This document shows positions 1-5,597 of a DNA stretch of 6,385 bases, piece after piece. Source of the stretch: Bacillota bacterium (GTDB lineage: Bacteria > Bacillota > Clostridia > Peptostreptococcales > Anaerovoracaceae); the NCBI GenBank assembly GCA_017549385.1, contig JAFYUX010000137.1, forward strand, positions 1-6,385, read 5' to 3'. Every line of letters starts with the position of its first letter. The first letter of the stretch is position 1. A program made the position numbers and the translations under genes. Below the pieces are notes generated by a model that had not been told where the DNA came from, searched no databases, and saw only the letters and a list, made by a program, of their open reading frames with translations.

Positions 1-389
1 AATGTTCTACCGTTTTTAATATATGGCGCAACATCCATCTGAATAACGGACTGGGTACCATCAGGTGCTGTATACTTTATATTTTTATCACCATTGTGCA
101 TGGCAAGTTTCATACCATCTTTTTCTCCGCTGATAGTACCTGTTTCTTCATCGAAGTCAACAGTTGCACCAAGATACTCAAATATCACGCGGTAAGGTAT
201 CATGATTCGACCTGATACGTTTTCAGGAATTGCATCCGTAAATTCGAGATACTCACCATCAATCATAATATTTGCAGAATAAACAGGCGCTGTAGGAACT
301 CTGTTACTTGCTGCAAAAGTTACAGATGTAAATAACATCACAATGCAGAGTACAAGAATAAACAGACGAGACTTATTTAAATATTTCAT
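1..389 (-). CDS. Secreted stalk-domain protein (copper amine oxidase N-terminal-like), N-terminal part only
   Basis: The visible 129 codons are the N-terminus; the gene continues beyond base 1. The ATG at 387-389 follows a strong AAGGAGG at 398-404. Residues 1-27 form a Sec signal peptide: KYLNKSR basic end, a hydrophobic stretch rich in L, V, I and F, and a likely cleavage after TFA. From about residue 40 the protein matches the pattern of the Cu_amine_oxidN1/stalk domain: a short beta-hairpin (IMIDGEYLEF), then IPYRVIFEYLGATVDFDEET, then a strand pair, MDVAPYIKNGRT, where the family normally continues into a second VPVRFIAEALG-type repeat. These domains are common on exported proteins of Clostridia and related Firmicutes. 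Despite the name they do not imply amine oxidase activity or copper binding. The protein is probably secreted or surface-attached; any C-terminal enzymatic or cell-wall-binding domain lies outside the window. It is transcribed separately from the ABC operon, which ends at a terminator upstream of it. Family call is firm, function unknown. Confidence 0.82.
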   Translation of the reverse strand, partial: MKYLNKSRLFILVLCIVMLFTSVTFAASNRVPTAPVYSANIMIDGEYLEFTDAIPENVSGRIMIPYRVIFEYLGATVDFDEETGTISGEKDGMKLAMHNGDKNIKYTAPDGTQSVIQMDVAPYIKNGRT

Positions 390-412
390 ATTCAATTCCT
401 CCTTATCAAATC

Positions 413-422
413 ATTATACCAT
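413..422 (-). promoter_or_regulatory. Extended -10 promoter of the stalk-domain gene
   Basis: On the minus strand a perfect TATAAT (413-418) is preceded by TGG, giving the extended -10 form TGnTATAAT. No good -35 hexamer sits 16-18 bp further upstream, which is typical for extended -10 promoters. Transcription would begin near 406, leaving a very short leader with the ribosome binding site (398-404) almost at the 5' end. Confidence 0.5.
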
Positions 423-554
423 CTGAAGATATAAAAAGATACGTTTATCATGTCACCGAAACAGTTGATAATCAGTTATCCGGTAAAAAAGATTGCGTAT
501 TTCTGCAACGCATTGTTTATCATAATTAAACTGCCACAAACTCAAAAAATAAAT
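423..554. other. Intergenic spacer without a gene
   Basis: AT-rich spacer between the ABC-operon terminator and the stalk-gene promoter; I see no coding sequence. It holds two weak dyads: GATAA-TCAG-TTATC at 467-480, and TGCGT/ACGCA arms at 494-498 and 508-512. On the minus strand the second dyad is followed within 3 nt by six T residues (485-490), so it could be a feeble back-up terminator for the ABC operon. Five base pairs is too short to assert it. Confidence 0.4.
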
Positions 555-578
555 ACGGGGATGCATATGCATCCCCGT
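555..578 (-). terminator. Intrinsic terminator of the amino acid ABC operon
   Basis: A perfect 24-bp palindrome (ACGGGG arms, ATGCATATGCAT core) starts 6 nt after the ATPase stop codon on the minus strand. It folds into a stem of about 10 bp with a 4-nt loop. On the minus strand the next bases are ATTTATTTTTTGAG, a U-rich tail as expected for Rho-independent termination. The other flank (plus strand) also has a short T run (582-586), but no plus-strand gene ends here, so the leftward orientation is the functional one. Confidence 0.88.
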
Positions 579-584
579 GGATTT

Positions 585-1325
585 TTATAATACTTTATTG
601 AGGAACTCCTTAGTTCTCTGATTCTGCGGATTGCCGAATACCTGATCTGGAGTGCCCTGTTCCATAATGATACCTTCGTCGATGAAGAATACTCTGTCAG
701 CAACTTCTCTGGCAAAGCCCATTTCGTGAGTTACGATCATCATTGTCATACCCTCAGCAGCGAGTTCTTTCATTACTGTAAGTACTTCGCCTACCATTTC
801 CGGGTCGAGTGCAGATGTCGGCTCGTCAAAGAGCATGATATCTGGTTCCATAGCTAAAGATCTTGCAATAGCAACTCTCTGCTGCTGTCCACCTGATAAA
901 TCAGCTGGTCTATAGTCGGCTTTGTCGCTAAGACCTACTCTTTCTAAAAGTTCCATCGCCTTCTGTACTGCTTCTGCCTTTGTCTTAAGTTTTAAAGTAA
1001 CAGGAGCCATAGTGATGTTTTCTAACACTGACATGTGCGGGAACAGATTGAACTGCTGGAACACCATTGAAATGTGTCTTCTGATTTTGTCGATATCAGC
1101 CTTAGGATCATTAATCTTCTGACCGTCGATAATAATAGCGCCGTCAGTAGGTTCTTCGAGTCTGTTGATACATCTGAGGAAAGTTGACTTACCTGAACCA
1201 GATGGACCGATTACACAGATTACTTCACCCTTTGAGATTTCAGCATTGATGCCCTTAAGTACTTCAAGTTTACCAAAGCTCTTTTTAAGGCCCTGTACAA
1301 CGATCTTAGTTTCTGAACTTTTCAT
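585..1325 (-). CDS. Polar amino acid ABC transporter, ATP-binding protein (GlnQ/HisP family)
   Basis: The 246-residue protein is a complete nucleotide-binding subunit of the polar amino acid uptake family, close to the usual 240-250 residues. In order: Walker [10 protein letters not shown] at 40-48, Q-loop around Q90 in [20 protein letters not shown] signature LSGGQQQR at 143-150, Walker B IMLFDEP at 163-169 with catalytic E168, D-loop SALDPE just after it, and switch histidine H200 in [15 protein letters not shown]. All catalytic residues are intact. As a cytoplasmic dimer it hydrolyses ATP to drive import through the permease encoded just upstream. The start ATG overlaps the permease stop by one base (TAATG), with AAAGGAGG at 1337-1344 as its ribosome binding site, so the two are probably translationally coupled. 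It is the last gene of the operon and is followed by a strong terminator. Family and role are secure; the transported amino acid (glutamine, cystine, arginine or other) cannot be read from this subunit. Confidence 0.96.
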   Translation of the reverse strand: MKSSETKIVVQGLKKSFGKLEVLKGINAEISKGEVICVIGPSGSGKSTFLRCINRLEEPTDGAIIIDGQKINDPKADIDKIRRHISMVFQQFNLFPHMSVLENITMAPVTLKLKTKAEAVQKAMELLERVGLSDKADYRPADLSGGQQQRVAIARSLAMEPDIMLFDEPTSALDPEMVGEVLTVMKELAAEGMTMMIVTHEMGFAREVADRVFFIDEGIIMEQGTPDQVFGNPQNQRTKEFLNKVL

Positions 1326-1993
1326 TAGCCCTTAAACCTCCTTTCTATGCGCTTAGATACGAATGAAAGGATTGTGATAATCGCGAGGAAGAAGATAGCG
1401 ATAATTGTGTATGTCGCTAATGTTTCGAATGTTCTTCCTACGTATACCTTACCGTAGTACATGATTTCAGGGAGACCGATCGCATAAAGGATCGTAGAAT
1501 CCTTGAGTGTGATAATACACTGGTTAACCAGGGATGGTAAACAAATCTGTACTGCCTGCGGTAATATAATCTTGATCATGGACTTTCCGTAAGACAGGCC
1601 TAAGCTACGAGCAGCTTCCATCTGTCCCTTGTTTACAGCCTCAATGGCACCTCTGAAAATTTCAGAAATGTAAGCGCCTGCATTTAATGTCAGCGTTAAA
1701 AGGCTGGCAGTAAATACTTCAATCTTAAAGTTTGATCCTGTAATAAGCTGAACCAGCTGAGGCATAGCAAAATAGATATATACTGCCTGCACCAGCATTG
1801 GTGTACCTCTGATAAGCCAGATATACACGCTTGAGATCCACTTAAGCGGCTTGATCTTCGACATACCGAACAGACATGTGATTATGCCTAACACTAAGGC
1901 GAGGAGGAGAGATAAAACTGTTATCTCAACTGTCATAACCAGACCCTTGACAAGAGTAGGATATGCGTCGCCTAAAACTCTGATTAAATCCAT
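1325..1993 (-). CDS. Polar amino acid ABC transporter, permease protein (HisM/GlnP family)
   Basis: This 222-residue membrane protein is of normal length for single-domain polar amino acid permeases. It has about five hydrophobic segments (roughly 18-43, 54-77, 93-115, 150-170 and 192-213). The cytoplasmic coupling loop carries the family's EAA motif: [22 protein letters not shown] with E126, G132 and P145, which docks onto the ATPase. The typical N-terminal region ([20 protein letters not shown]) and [11 protein letters not shown] at 59-69 are also present. With one permease gene in the operon, the channel is probably a homodimer. The ATG at 1991-1993 has a modest AGGGGAA at 2001-2007 as ribosome binding site, weaker than those of its neighbours. 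It lies 78 nt downstream of the binding-protein gene, with two hairpins between, and overlaps the ATPase start. Family assignment is secure; substrate is open. Confidence 0.95.
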   Translation of the reverse strand: MDLIRVLGDAYPTLVKGLVMTVEITVLSLLLALVLGIITCLFGMSKIKPLKWISSVYIWLIRGTPMLVQAVYIYFAMPQLVQLITGSNFKIEVFTASLLTLTLNAGAYISEIFRGAIEAVNKGQMEAARSLGLSYGKSMIKIILPQAVQICLPSLVNQCIITLKDSTILYAIGLPEIMYYGKVYVGRTFETLATYTIIAIFFLAIITILSFVSKRIERRFKG

Positions 1994-2025
1994 TCTAGAT
2001 TTCCCCTAACTAATTATTATTTTTA

Positions 2026-2047
2026 TAAAACAGCTGCGGCCGTTTTA
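2026..2047 (-). promoter_or_regulatory. Intergenic hairpin upstream of the permease gene (attenuation or mRNA stabilisation)
   Basis: Read on the minus strand, TAAAAC pairs with GTTTTA, and the stem extends inward by a G-U, a G-C and a C-G pair to a 4-nt loop, about 9 bp in RNA. It lies between binding-protein stop and permease start. The 3' arm itself supplies the U run and AU-rich sequence follows, so it could act as a partial terminator or as a 3' end protecting the binding-protein message. Structure is read from sequence; the regulatory role is inferred. Confidence 0.5.
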
Positions 2048-2050
2048 CAC

Positions 2051-2070
2051 AGACAATCTATAAGTTGTCT
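2051..2070 (-). promoter_or_regulatory. Small hairpin immediately after the binding-protein stop codon
   Basis: Perfect 6-bp arms AGACAA and TTGTCT enclose an 8-nt AT-rich loop, one nucleotide past the stop codon of the binding-protein gene. It sits 3 nt before the larger hairpin at 2026-2047. Weak alone, but the tandem arrangement fits a processed or protected 3' end for the binding-protein transcript. Confidence 0.4.
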
Positions 2071-2071
2071 A

Positions 2072-2839
2072 TTAAGCAGCTAAGTAGCTGTTTACGATTT
2101 CTTCGTACTTGCCGTTAGCCTTGATGTTTGCAAGACCTGCGTTGAACATTTCGAGTAATTCTGCGTTCTGATCCTTCTGTACAGCGAAGCCGTATGGTGT
2201 AGCGAAGTCGCCAGCTTCTTCAGCTAATAACTTCATGCCGTTACCCTGAGATACGCCGTAAGCCATTACTGGGTGGTCTTCGAAGCAAGCTACTGCGTTG
2301 CCAGAAAGAACTGCCTGGTACATCATAGCAGAGTCATCGAAATATGTGAGTTCGAGTTCGTAAGCATCAGCAATAGATTCTGCCCACTTAGCAGACATTG
2401 TACCGTTCTTAACAGCTACTGCAGAACCCTTGATATCGTCTAAAGAAGCTGCTGTGCTGTCAGCCTTAACAGCTGCACATACAGTTGAATCATAGTAAGC
2501 TTCTGAGAAGTCGAACTTGAGCTGTCTGTCAGCTGTGATAGACATACCTGCGATTACAGCGTCAGCCTGACCAGATTCGAGAGCTGCTACAGCTGCGTCG
2601 AAACCGAGAGACTGGAGGTCATAAGCAAAGCCCTGATCTTCAGCTACTGCTGCGAGGATATCAACGTCGATACCTACGAATTCGCCAGCTTCGTTTGTGA
2701 ATTCAAATGGAGCGAATACTGTATCAGTTGCGATAACGTATGTCTTTGCATCGTCACTGCTGCTAGCGCCACCGCCACAACCTGTGAGAACTGCGAGTGC
2801 CATAACGAGCACTAAGATGATTGATAATGCTTTCTTCAT
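2072..2839 (-). CDS. Polar amino acid ABC transporter, substrate-binding lipoprotein (SBP_bac_3 family)
   Basis: The 255-residue protein is the extracytoplasmic receptor of the importer. Residues 1-20 are a lipoprotein signal peptide, with lipobox LTGC and lipidated C21, followed by a flexible GGGASSSDD linker that tethers it to the outer face of the membrane. The mature part is a family 3 two-lobe binding fold: YVIATDTVFAPFEF at 34-47, GIDVDILAAVAE at 56-67, FDAAVAALESGQADAVIAGMSITADRQLKFDFSEAYYDS around 80-118 with ligand-contacting R105, VAVKNGTMSA in the hinge region at 141-150, and VACFEDHPVMAYG at 183-195 with D188 in the usual amino-group-binding position. The C-terminal helix KANGKYEEIVNSYL is typical. 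The ATG at 2837-2839 is preceded by AAGGAGA at 2847-2853. It is the first gene of the operon, with its own strong promoter, as usual for the component needed in excess. It resembles glutamine/general polar amino acid receptors, but I do not assign the ligand. Confidence 0.96.
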   Translation of the reverse strand: MKKALSIILVLVMALAVLTGCGGGASSSDDAKTYVIATDTVFAPFEFTNEAGEFVGIDVDILAAVAEDQGFAYDLQSLGFDAAVAALESGQADAVIAGMSITADRQLKFDFSEAYYDSTVCAAVKADSTAASLDDIKGSAVAVKNGTMSAKWAESIADAYELELTYFDDSAMMYQAVLSGNAVACFEDHPVMAYGVSQGNGMKLLAEEAGDFATPYGFAVQKDQNAELLEMFNAGLANIKANGKYEEIVNSYLAA

Positions 2840-2854
2840 TGTTTTGTCTCCTTA

Positions 2855-2887
2855 AAAGATTTCTTTAAAAGTAAGTTTTGAATCTTT
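2855..2887 (-). promoter_or_regulatory. AT-rich leader hairpin next to the ribosome binding site
   Basis: On the minus strand AAAGATT (2881-2887) can pair with AATCTTT (2855-2861) across a 19-nt loop. Its 3' arm ends one base before the AAGGAGA of the binding-protein gene. The arms hold only one G-C pair, so stability is low; it is listed as a possible leader structure and could be chance in AT-rich sequence. Confidence 0.22.
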
Positions 2888-2907
2888 AACCGGTCCGTCA
2901 ATATCGT

Positions 2908-2928
2908 ATACAAAAGCCAAAATTGTAT
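2908..2928. promoter_or_regulatory. Inverted repeat ATACAA-N9-TTGTAT, candidate operator in the leader
   Basis: Perfect 6-bp arms separated by 9 bp, about +30 to +50 relative to the predicted start of the ABC-operon transcript. Placement downstream of the promoter would suit a roadblock repressor site. The arms do not match a regulator motif that I can name with confidence. Confidence 0.35.
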
Positions 2929-2931
2929 TTA

Positions 2932-2948
2932 TGTATGAAATATATACA
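2932..2948. promoter_or_regulatory. Inverted repeat TGTAT-N7-ATACA, candidate operator near the ABC-operon start site
   Basis: A 17-bp dyad with 5-bp arms at about +10 to +26 of the predicted transcript. The geometry equals that of the GlnR/TnrA nitrogen-regulator site (TGTNA-N7-TNACA), but the fifth base of each arm differs, so this is at best a degenerate match. Together with the dyad at 2908-2928 it makes a cluster of four TGTAT-like half sites in 41 bp. Confidence 0.33.
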
Positions 2949-2963
2949 GCCGGGAACTTTATC

Positions 2964-2992
2964 ATTATAACGTACTAAATCCAAAAAGTCAA
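2964..2992 (-). promoter_or_regulatory. Sigma-A-type promoter of the amino acid ABC operon
   Basis: On the minus strand the -35 box TTGACT (2987-2992) matches TTGACA at five of six positions, and the -10 box is a perfect TATAAT (2964-2969) with an optimal 17-bp spacer. The predicted start is near 2957, giving a leader of about 118 nt before the binding-protein ATG. This is the best promoter in the window and fits high expression of a binding protein. Confidence 0.85.
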
Positions 2993-3041
2993 AGCGGGCA
3001 ACCCTCTGAATTGTATTTCTAAAAAACATGTATGTACTTTA

Positions 3042-3833
3042 TCAGTCGGCCCAGCGCACTGAAATTTCCCCGCTAAATAGTGTTTTTATAGTGTTATCAG
3101 GCATTAGCACCACAAGACCACCGTCTTTATCGATGTCCTGCGCTAAAGCATTTTGTTTTTCACCTGCAGAAATAAATACAATTTGTCTGCCTAAAATAAC
3201 AGAATATTTTTTATATTCGGCTATATAATCCCTGTTTTTCGCCTCTCTGCAGACTGCGATGACTTCGTCAACTACCTTTGCAGTTAGCTGAGCTGGTGTA
3301 ACCGGAGGTTTCTCAGAGCTGCCATAGAGCCAGGTTATTCTTTCCTGGACATCCTGAGGCATGCTTTTGATAACTTCCTGCGACGGTTTTGCAAAATTGA
3401 TGCCGATACCTACCACTACACTATCCAGTTTGCCGGTAGACGGATCAGGTACTGCTTCGGTTAAAATTCCGCAAGCTTTCTTTTCATTTATATATATGTC
3501 ATTTACCCATTTGATGCCTGCGTCTGCACCAGTCATCTGTCTGATAGCTCTACATACAGCTACTGCCGCTGCAGATGTGACAGGAACTGCATCTGTAAAA
3601 TCCTCACCGGGACGAAGCACAAGAGACATATATATACCTGAACCAGACGGCGACTGAAATGCTCTACCCATGCGACCCCTGCCGGAGGTCTGTGAAGCTG
3701 CCACCACCAGAGTACCAGCTGGAGCACCTTTTGAAGCTAGCTCCTTTGCATAGTTGTTTGTGGAATCAATCTCATCAAAAAAGTGAATCACGGAAGCGTC
3801 AATCTCTTTAGAATAGAGAGCTATGTCTGTCAC
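3042..3833 (-). CDS. birA: Biotin--[acetyl-CoA-carboxylase] ligase, monofunctional (no DNA-binding domain)
   Basis: The 263-residue cytoplasmic enzyme activates biotin to biotinyl-5'-AMP and transfers it to the lysine of biotin carboxyl carrier domains. Visible signatures: FFDEIDSTNNYAKELA at 18-33 at the start of the catalytic domain, the adenylate-binding loop GRGRMGR at 51-57, GIYMSLVLRP at 66-75, KWVNDIYINEKKACGILTE at 108-126 with the catalytic lysine K108, and VVGIGINFA at 140-148. An SH3-like C-terminal domain follows (about 205-263: ILGRQIVFIS, GGLVVLMPDNTIKTLFSGEISVRW). The roughly 60-residue winged helix of bifunctional BirA is absent, so this copy should not repress biotin genes itself. 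The start is GTG at 3831-3833, chosen because AGGAGGT lies 6 nt upstream (3840-3846) and the catalytic domain begins soon after. It overlaps the rmuC stop as GTGA, implying coupled translation. No clear terminator follows, so some read-through into the ABC operon is possible. Confidence 0.95.
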   Translation of the reverse strand: MTDIALYSKEIDASVIHFFDEIDSTNNYAKELASKGAPAGTLVVAASQTSGRGRMGRAFQSPSGSGIYMSLVLRPGEDFTDAVPVTSAAAVAVCRAIRQMTGADAGIKWVNDIYINEKKACGILTEAVPDPSTGKLDSVVVGIGINFAKPSQEVIKSMPQDVQERITWLYGSSEKPPVTPAQLTAKVVDEVIAVCREAKNRDYIAEYKKYSVILGRQIVFISAGEKQNALAQDIDKDGGLVVLMPDNTIKTLFSGEISVRWAD

Positions 3834-4924
3834 AGCTGCACCTCCTCGTCATCCAGTTCCAGCACTGCCGCGCTGCTGAGATCATCCAGCTCTGATACGC
3901 TCTTGAGCTTACGCTGAATCTGACGGGTTCTTACCCCCACCAGTTTGTCCAGTTCGTCGTTTGCCTGACTGATACGCTGCTGAGTTGCCTTAAGCGTAGA
4001 CTCAAACTTGTTGAACTCAGTCTTTACTGCACTGAGAACATTCCAGACTTCGCTGCTGCGCTGCTGAATCGCAAAGGATCTGAAGCCCATCTGTAAACTG
4101 TTGAGAAGCGCCGCCATCGTGCTAGGGCCTGCTATGTTTACACTATAGTCGCGCTGAAGCACTTCGATAAGACCGCGGTTTACCACTTCTGCGTAGAGAC
4201 CTTCAAAAGGAAGGAACATAATCGCAAAATCTGTAGTGTTTGGCGGATCGATATACTTGTCACGAATATCCTTTGCTTCAGACTTTATAGTCGCAGTCAG
4301 AAGCTTTGCTGCTTCGTTGATGTCAAGCTGATTGCCTGACTCAATCGCATCTCTCAGTCTGCCGTAAGTCTCACCTGGGAACTTTGCATCGATAGGCAGA
4401 TAGATATATCCATCATCTGACGGAATCTTTACCGCAAACTCAACTACTGCTCTGCTGCCTTGCTTTGTGGCAACATTTGTGTCGTACTGTTCTGGCGAAA
4501 GGATATCCTCTAAAATAGCCGCCAGCTGGACTTCGCCGAGAATACCTCGTGTCTTTACATTTGAAAGAACCTTTTTCAGATCTCCCACGCCTGCGGCGAG
4601 ATTCTGCATCTCACCCAGACCTTTGTAAACCTGCTCCAGTCTGTCGTTTACGAGTTCAAAAGACTCGTTTACTCTTTTGTCCACAGTGTCTCTGATACCA
4701 TCGAGTTTCTGATTGTTTTCAGCAGCAAAAGTTCTGAATCTATCCTCTGTCATCCTCATGTAGGATTCCATAACATTTACAGTGTTTTGAACCATTTTGC
4801 TGTCATCGATATTAACCTGCTGTTTCTTTCCGTTTTTCGTAAGCAGAATAACCAGCAATATAAAACAAAAAACTGACAAAGTGAGTGTCAGTACAAGAAT
4901 GCCAAGAATAAGTTCTGTAGCCAT
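3830..4924 (-). CDS. rmuC: DNA recombination protein RmuC family, membrane-anchored
   Basis: RmuC proteins have a predicted nuclease-like core and are linked in E. coli to limiting inversion recombination at short inverted repeats; their biochemistry is poorly settled. I place the start at the ATG 4922-4924 (364 residues), not at GTG 5033-5035 in the same frame. The ATG has a GGAGAAG site at 4931-4937 and is directly followed by a transmembrane helix (about residues 5-28), the usual RmuC N-terminus. The longer reading would add 37 residues with no ribosome binding site and run through the promoter. After the helix comes a predicted coiled coil (about 43-113), then the core: GILGEVQLAAILEDIL at 127-142, YLPIDAKFPGE at 175-185, DFAIMFLPFEGLYAEVV at 232-248, NIAGPSTMAALLNSLQMGFRS at 263-283. 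A second coiled coil spans about 301-338, and the tail is acidic. The protein is slightly shorter than the E. coli one. It is first gene of a pair with birA. Confidence 0.93.
   Translation of the reverse strand: MATELILGILVLTLTLSVFCFILLVILLTKNGKKQQVNIDDSKMVQNTVNVMESYMRMTEDRFRTFAAENNQKLDGIRDTVDKRVNESFELVNDRLEQVYKGLGEMQNLAAGVGDLKKVLSNVKTRGILGEVQLAAILEDILSPEQYDTNVATKQGSRAVVEFAVKIPSDDGYIYLPIDAKFPGETYGRLRDAIESGNQLDINEAAKLLTATIKSEAKDIRDKYIDPPNTTDFAIMFLPFEGLYAEVVNRGLIEVLQRDYSVNIAGPSTMAALLNSLQMGFRSFAIQQRSSEVWNVLSAVKTEFNKFESTLKATQQRISQANDELDKLVGVRTRQIQRKLKSVSELDDLSSAAVLELDDEEVQL
3840..3846 (-). promoter_or_regulatory. Ribosome binding site that sets the GTG start of birA
   Basis: AGGAGGT on the minus strand, 6 nt before the GTG at 3831-3833 and inside the last codons of rmuC. 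It is a full-strength site, which supports the GTG start and the coupled rmuC-birA arrangement. Confidence 0.8.
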
Positions 4925-4930
4925 ATTTAT

Positions 4931-4937
4931 CTTCTCC
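4931..4937 (-). promoter_or_regulatory. Ribosome binding site that sets the ATG start of rmuC
   Basis: GGAGAAG on the minus strand, 6 nt before the ATG at 4922-4924. No comparable site precedes the in-frame GTG at 5033-5035, so this decides the shorter start. Confidence 0.75.
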
Positions 4938-4967
4938 GTTTTTTCTGAATCCCTTAACCCTTCATTT

Positions 4968-4997
4968 ATTATAGCACAAGCGCATATATAGTGGTAA
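4968..4997 (-). promoter_or_regulatory. Promoter of the rmuC-birA operon
   Basis: On the minus strand a perfect TATAAT (4968-4973) preceded by TGC forms an extended -10 box. TTACCA at 4992-4997 matches the -35 consensus at four of six positions with an 18-bp spacer. Transcription would begin near 4961, leaving a leader of about 37 nt before the rmuC ATG. Confidence 0.62.
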
Positions 4998-5000
4998 AAT
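4973..5000 (+). promoter_or_regulatory. Promoter of the chrA-chrA-GTPase operon, overlapping the rmuC promoter
   Basis: On the plus strand TAAAAT (4995-5000) is preceded by TGG, an extended -10 form. A weak -35-like AGCACA lies at 4973-4978 with a 16-bp spacer. Start would be near 5007, giving a leader of about 33 nt. The -10 box shares bases with the -35 box of the divergent rmuC promoter. Confidence 0.45.
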
Positions 5001-5039
5001 AACGCAGAAATAATAACTACACCGCAAGAGGACACAGTT

Positions 5040-5597
5040 ATGAAAGAACTTATAAAACTTTATCTAGTATTTTTCAGAATCGGTATAACCACCTTCGGTG
5101 GCGGTTACGCCCTTCTTCCTATACTTCAGCGCGAACTGGTAGAACAGAGAGGCTGGGCAACAGACGAAGAACTCATGGATTACTTTGCCATCGGTCAGTG
5201 TACACCAGGCATAATTTCAGTAAATACAGCCACATTTATAGGATACCAGAGAGCCGGTGCTACCGGAGGCATCCTGGCCACACTGGGATTTGTTACACCT
5301 TCGCTGATAGTTATTACTATTATTGCTGCCCTGATTCAGAATTTTGCAGATTACAGAATCGTACAAAACGCTTTTGCCGGTATCAGAGCTGGAGTTTGCG
5401 CAATTAGCTTACACGCTATCATCAAACTTTGGAAAAACGCAGTCGTTGACAAAACAACACTTCTGATATTTATGACGGTTATGGTGCTGTCATTTGTGCT
5501 TTCTGTCTCACCTGTATTTATGGTTATGGGCGCTGGCATATTTGGTATCATCATAAACTTCATCAGAGCCAAAAAGATAAAGGGAGGTAATGACTGA
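5040..5597 (+). CDS. chrA: Short-chain chromate transporter family protein (ChrA N-half type), first of a pair
   Basis: This 185-residue polytopic membrane protein contains one CHR domain, half the size of the long two-domain ChrA proteins. Signature positions: FFRIGITTFGGGYALLPILQRE at 11-32, GWATDEELMDYFAIGQCTPG at 38-57, VNTATFIGYQRAGATGG at 61-77, ATLGFVTPSLIVI at 80-92, and GIRAGVCAISLHAIIKLW at 114-131. Members characterised in other bacteria export chromate; in B. subtilis two adjacent short genes (ywrA/ywrB) are both needed, consistent with a heteromeric transporter. The ATG at 5040-5042 follows AAGAGGA at 5026-5032. Its stop overlaps the next gene's start (TGATG), so the two are probably made in equal amounts. 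The domain order and homologous partner make it the N-half equivalent. Chromate as true substrate is uncertain, because anaerobes carry these genes widely without known chromate exposure. Confidence 0.92.
   Translation: MKELIKLYLVFFRIGITTFGGGYALLPILQRELVEQRGWATDEELMDYFAIGQCTPGIISVNTATFIGYQRAGATGGILATLGFVTPSLIVITIIAALIQNFADYRIVQNAFAGIRAGVCAISLHAIIKLWKNAVVDKTTLLIFMTVMVLSFVLSVSPVFMVMGAGIFGIIINFIRAKKIKGGND

Noticed and set aside
485..512. Possible second terminator after the ABC operon (TGCGT/ACGCA arms followed by T6 on the minus strand)
   Set aside because: Only five base pairs around a 9-nt loop, 43 nt beyond a strong terminator; too weak to call separately.
2932..2948. Firm assignment as a GlnR/TnrA site
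   Set aside because: The spacing fits but the fifth position of each arm does not match the consensus, and such AT-rich dyads arise by chance; kept only as a candidate operator.
2840..2957. T-box or other riboswitch in the binding-protein leader
   Set aside because: The leader is too short for a T-box, has no visible antiterminator signature, and is followed by no terminator hairpin before the start codon.
2993..3041. Terminator after birA
   Set aside because: There is a T6 run after ACATACATG on the minus strand, but no stem longer than 3 bp can form before it, so no terminator is called.
3361..3657. 98-codon plus-strand open frame opposite birA
   Set aside because: It is antisense to the conserved catalytic core of the biotin ligase and shows no recognisable domain; it is a shadow of the real gene.
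4925..5035. Extension of rmuC to an in-frame GTG at 5033-5035, adding 37 residues
   Set aside because: No ribosome binding site precedes the GTG, the extension lies upstream of the family's usual N-terminal membrane anchor, and it runs through the extended -10 promoter at 4968-4973. The ATG at 4922-4924 has a good site.
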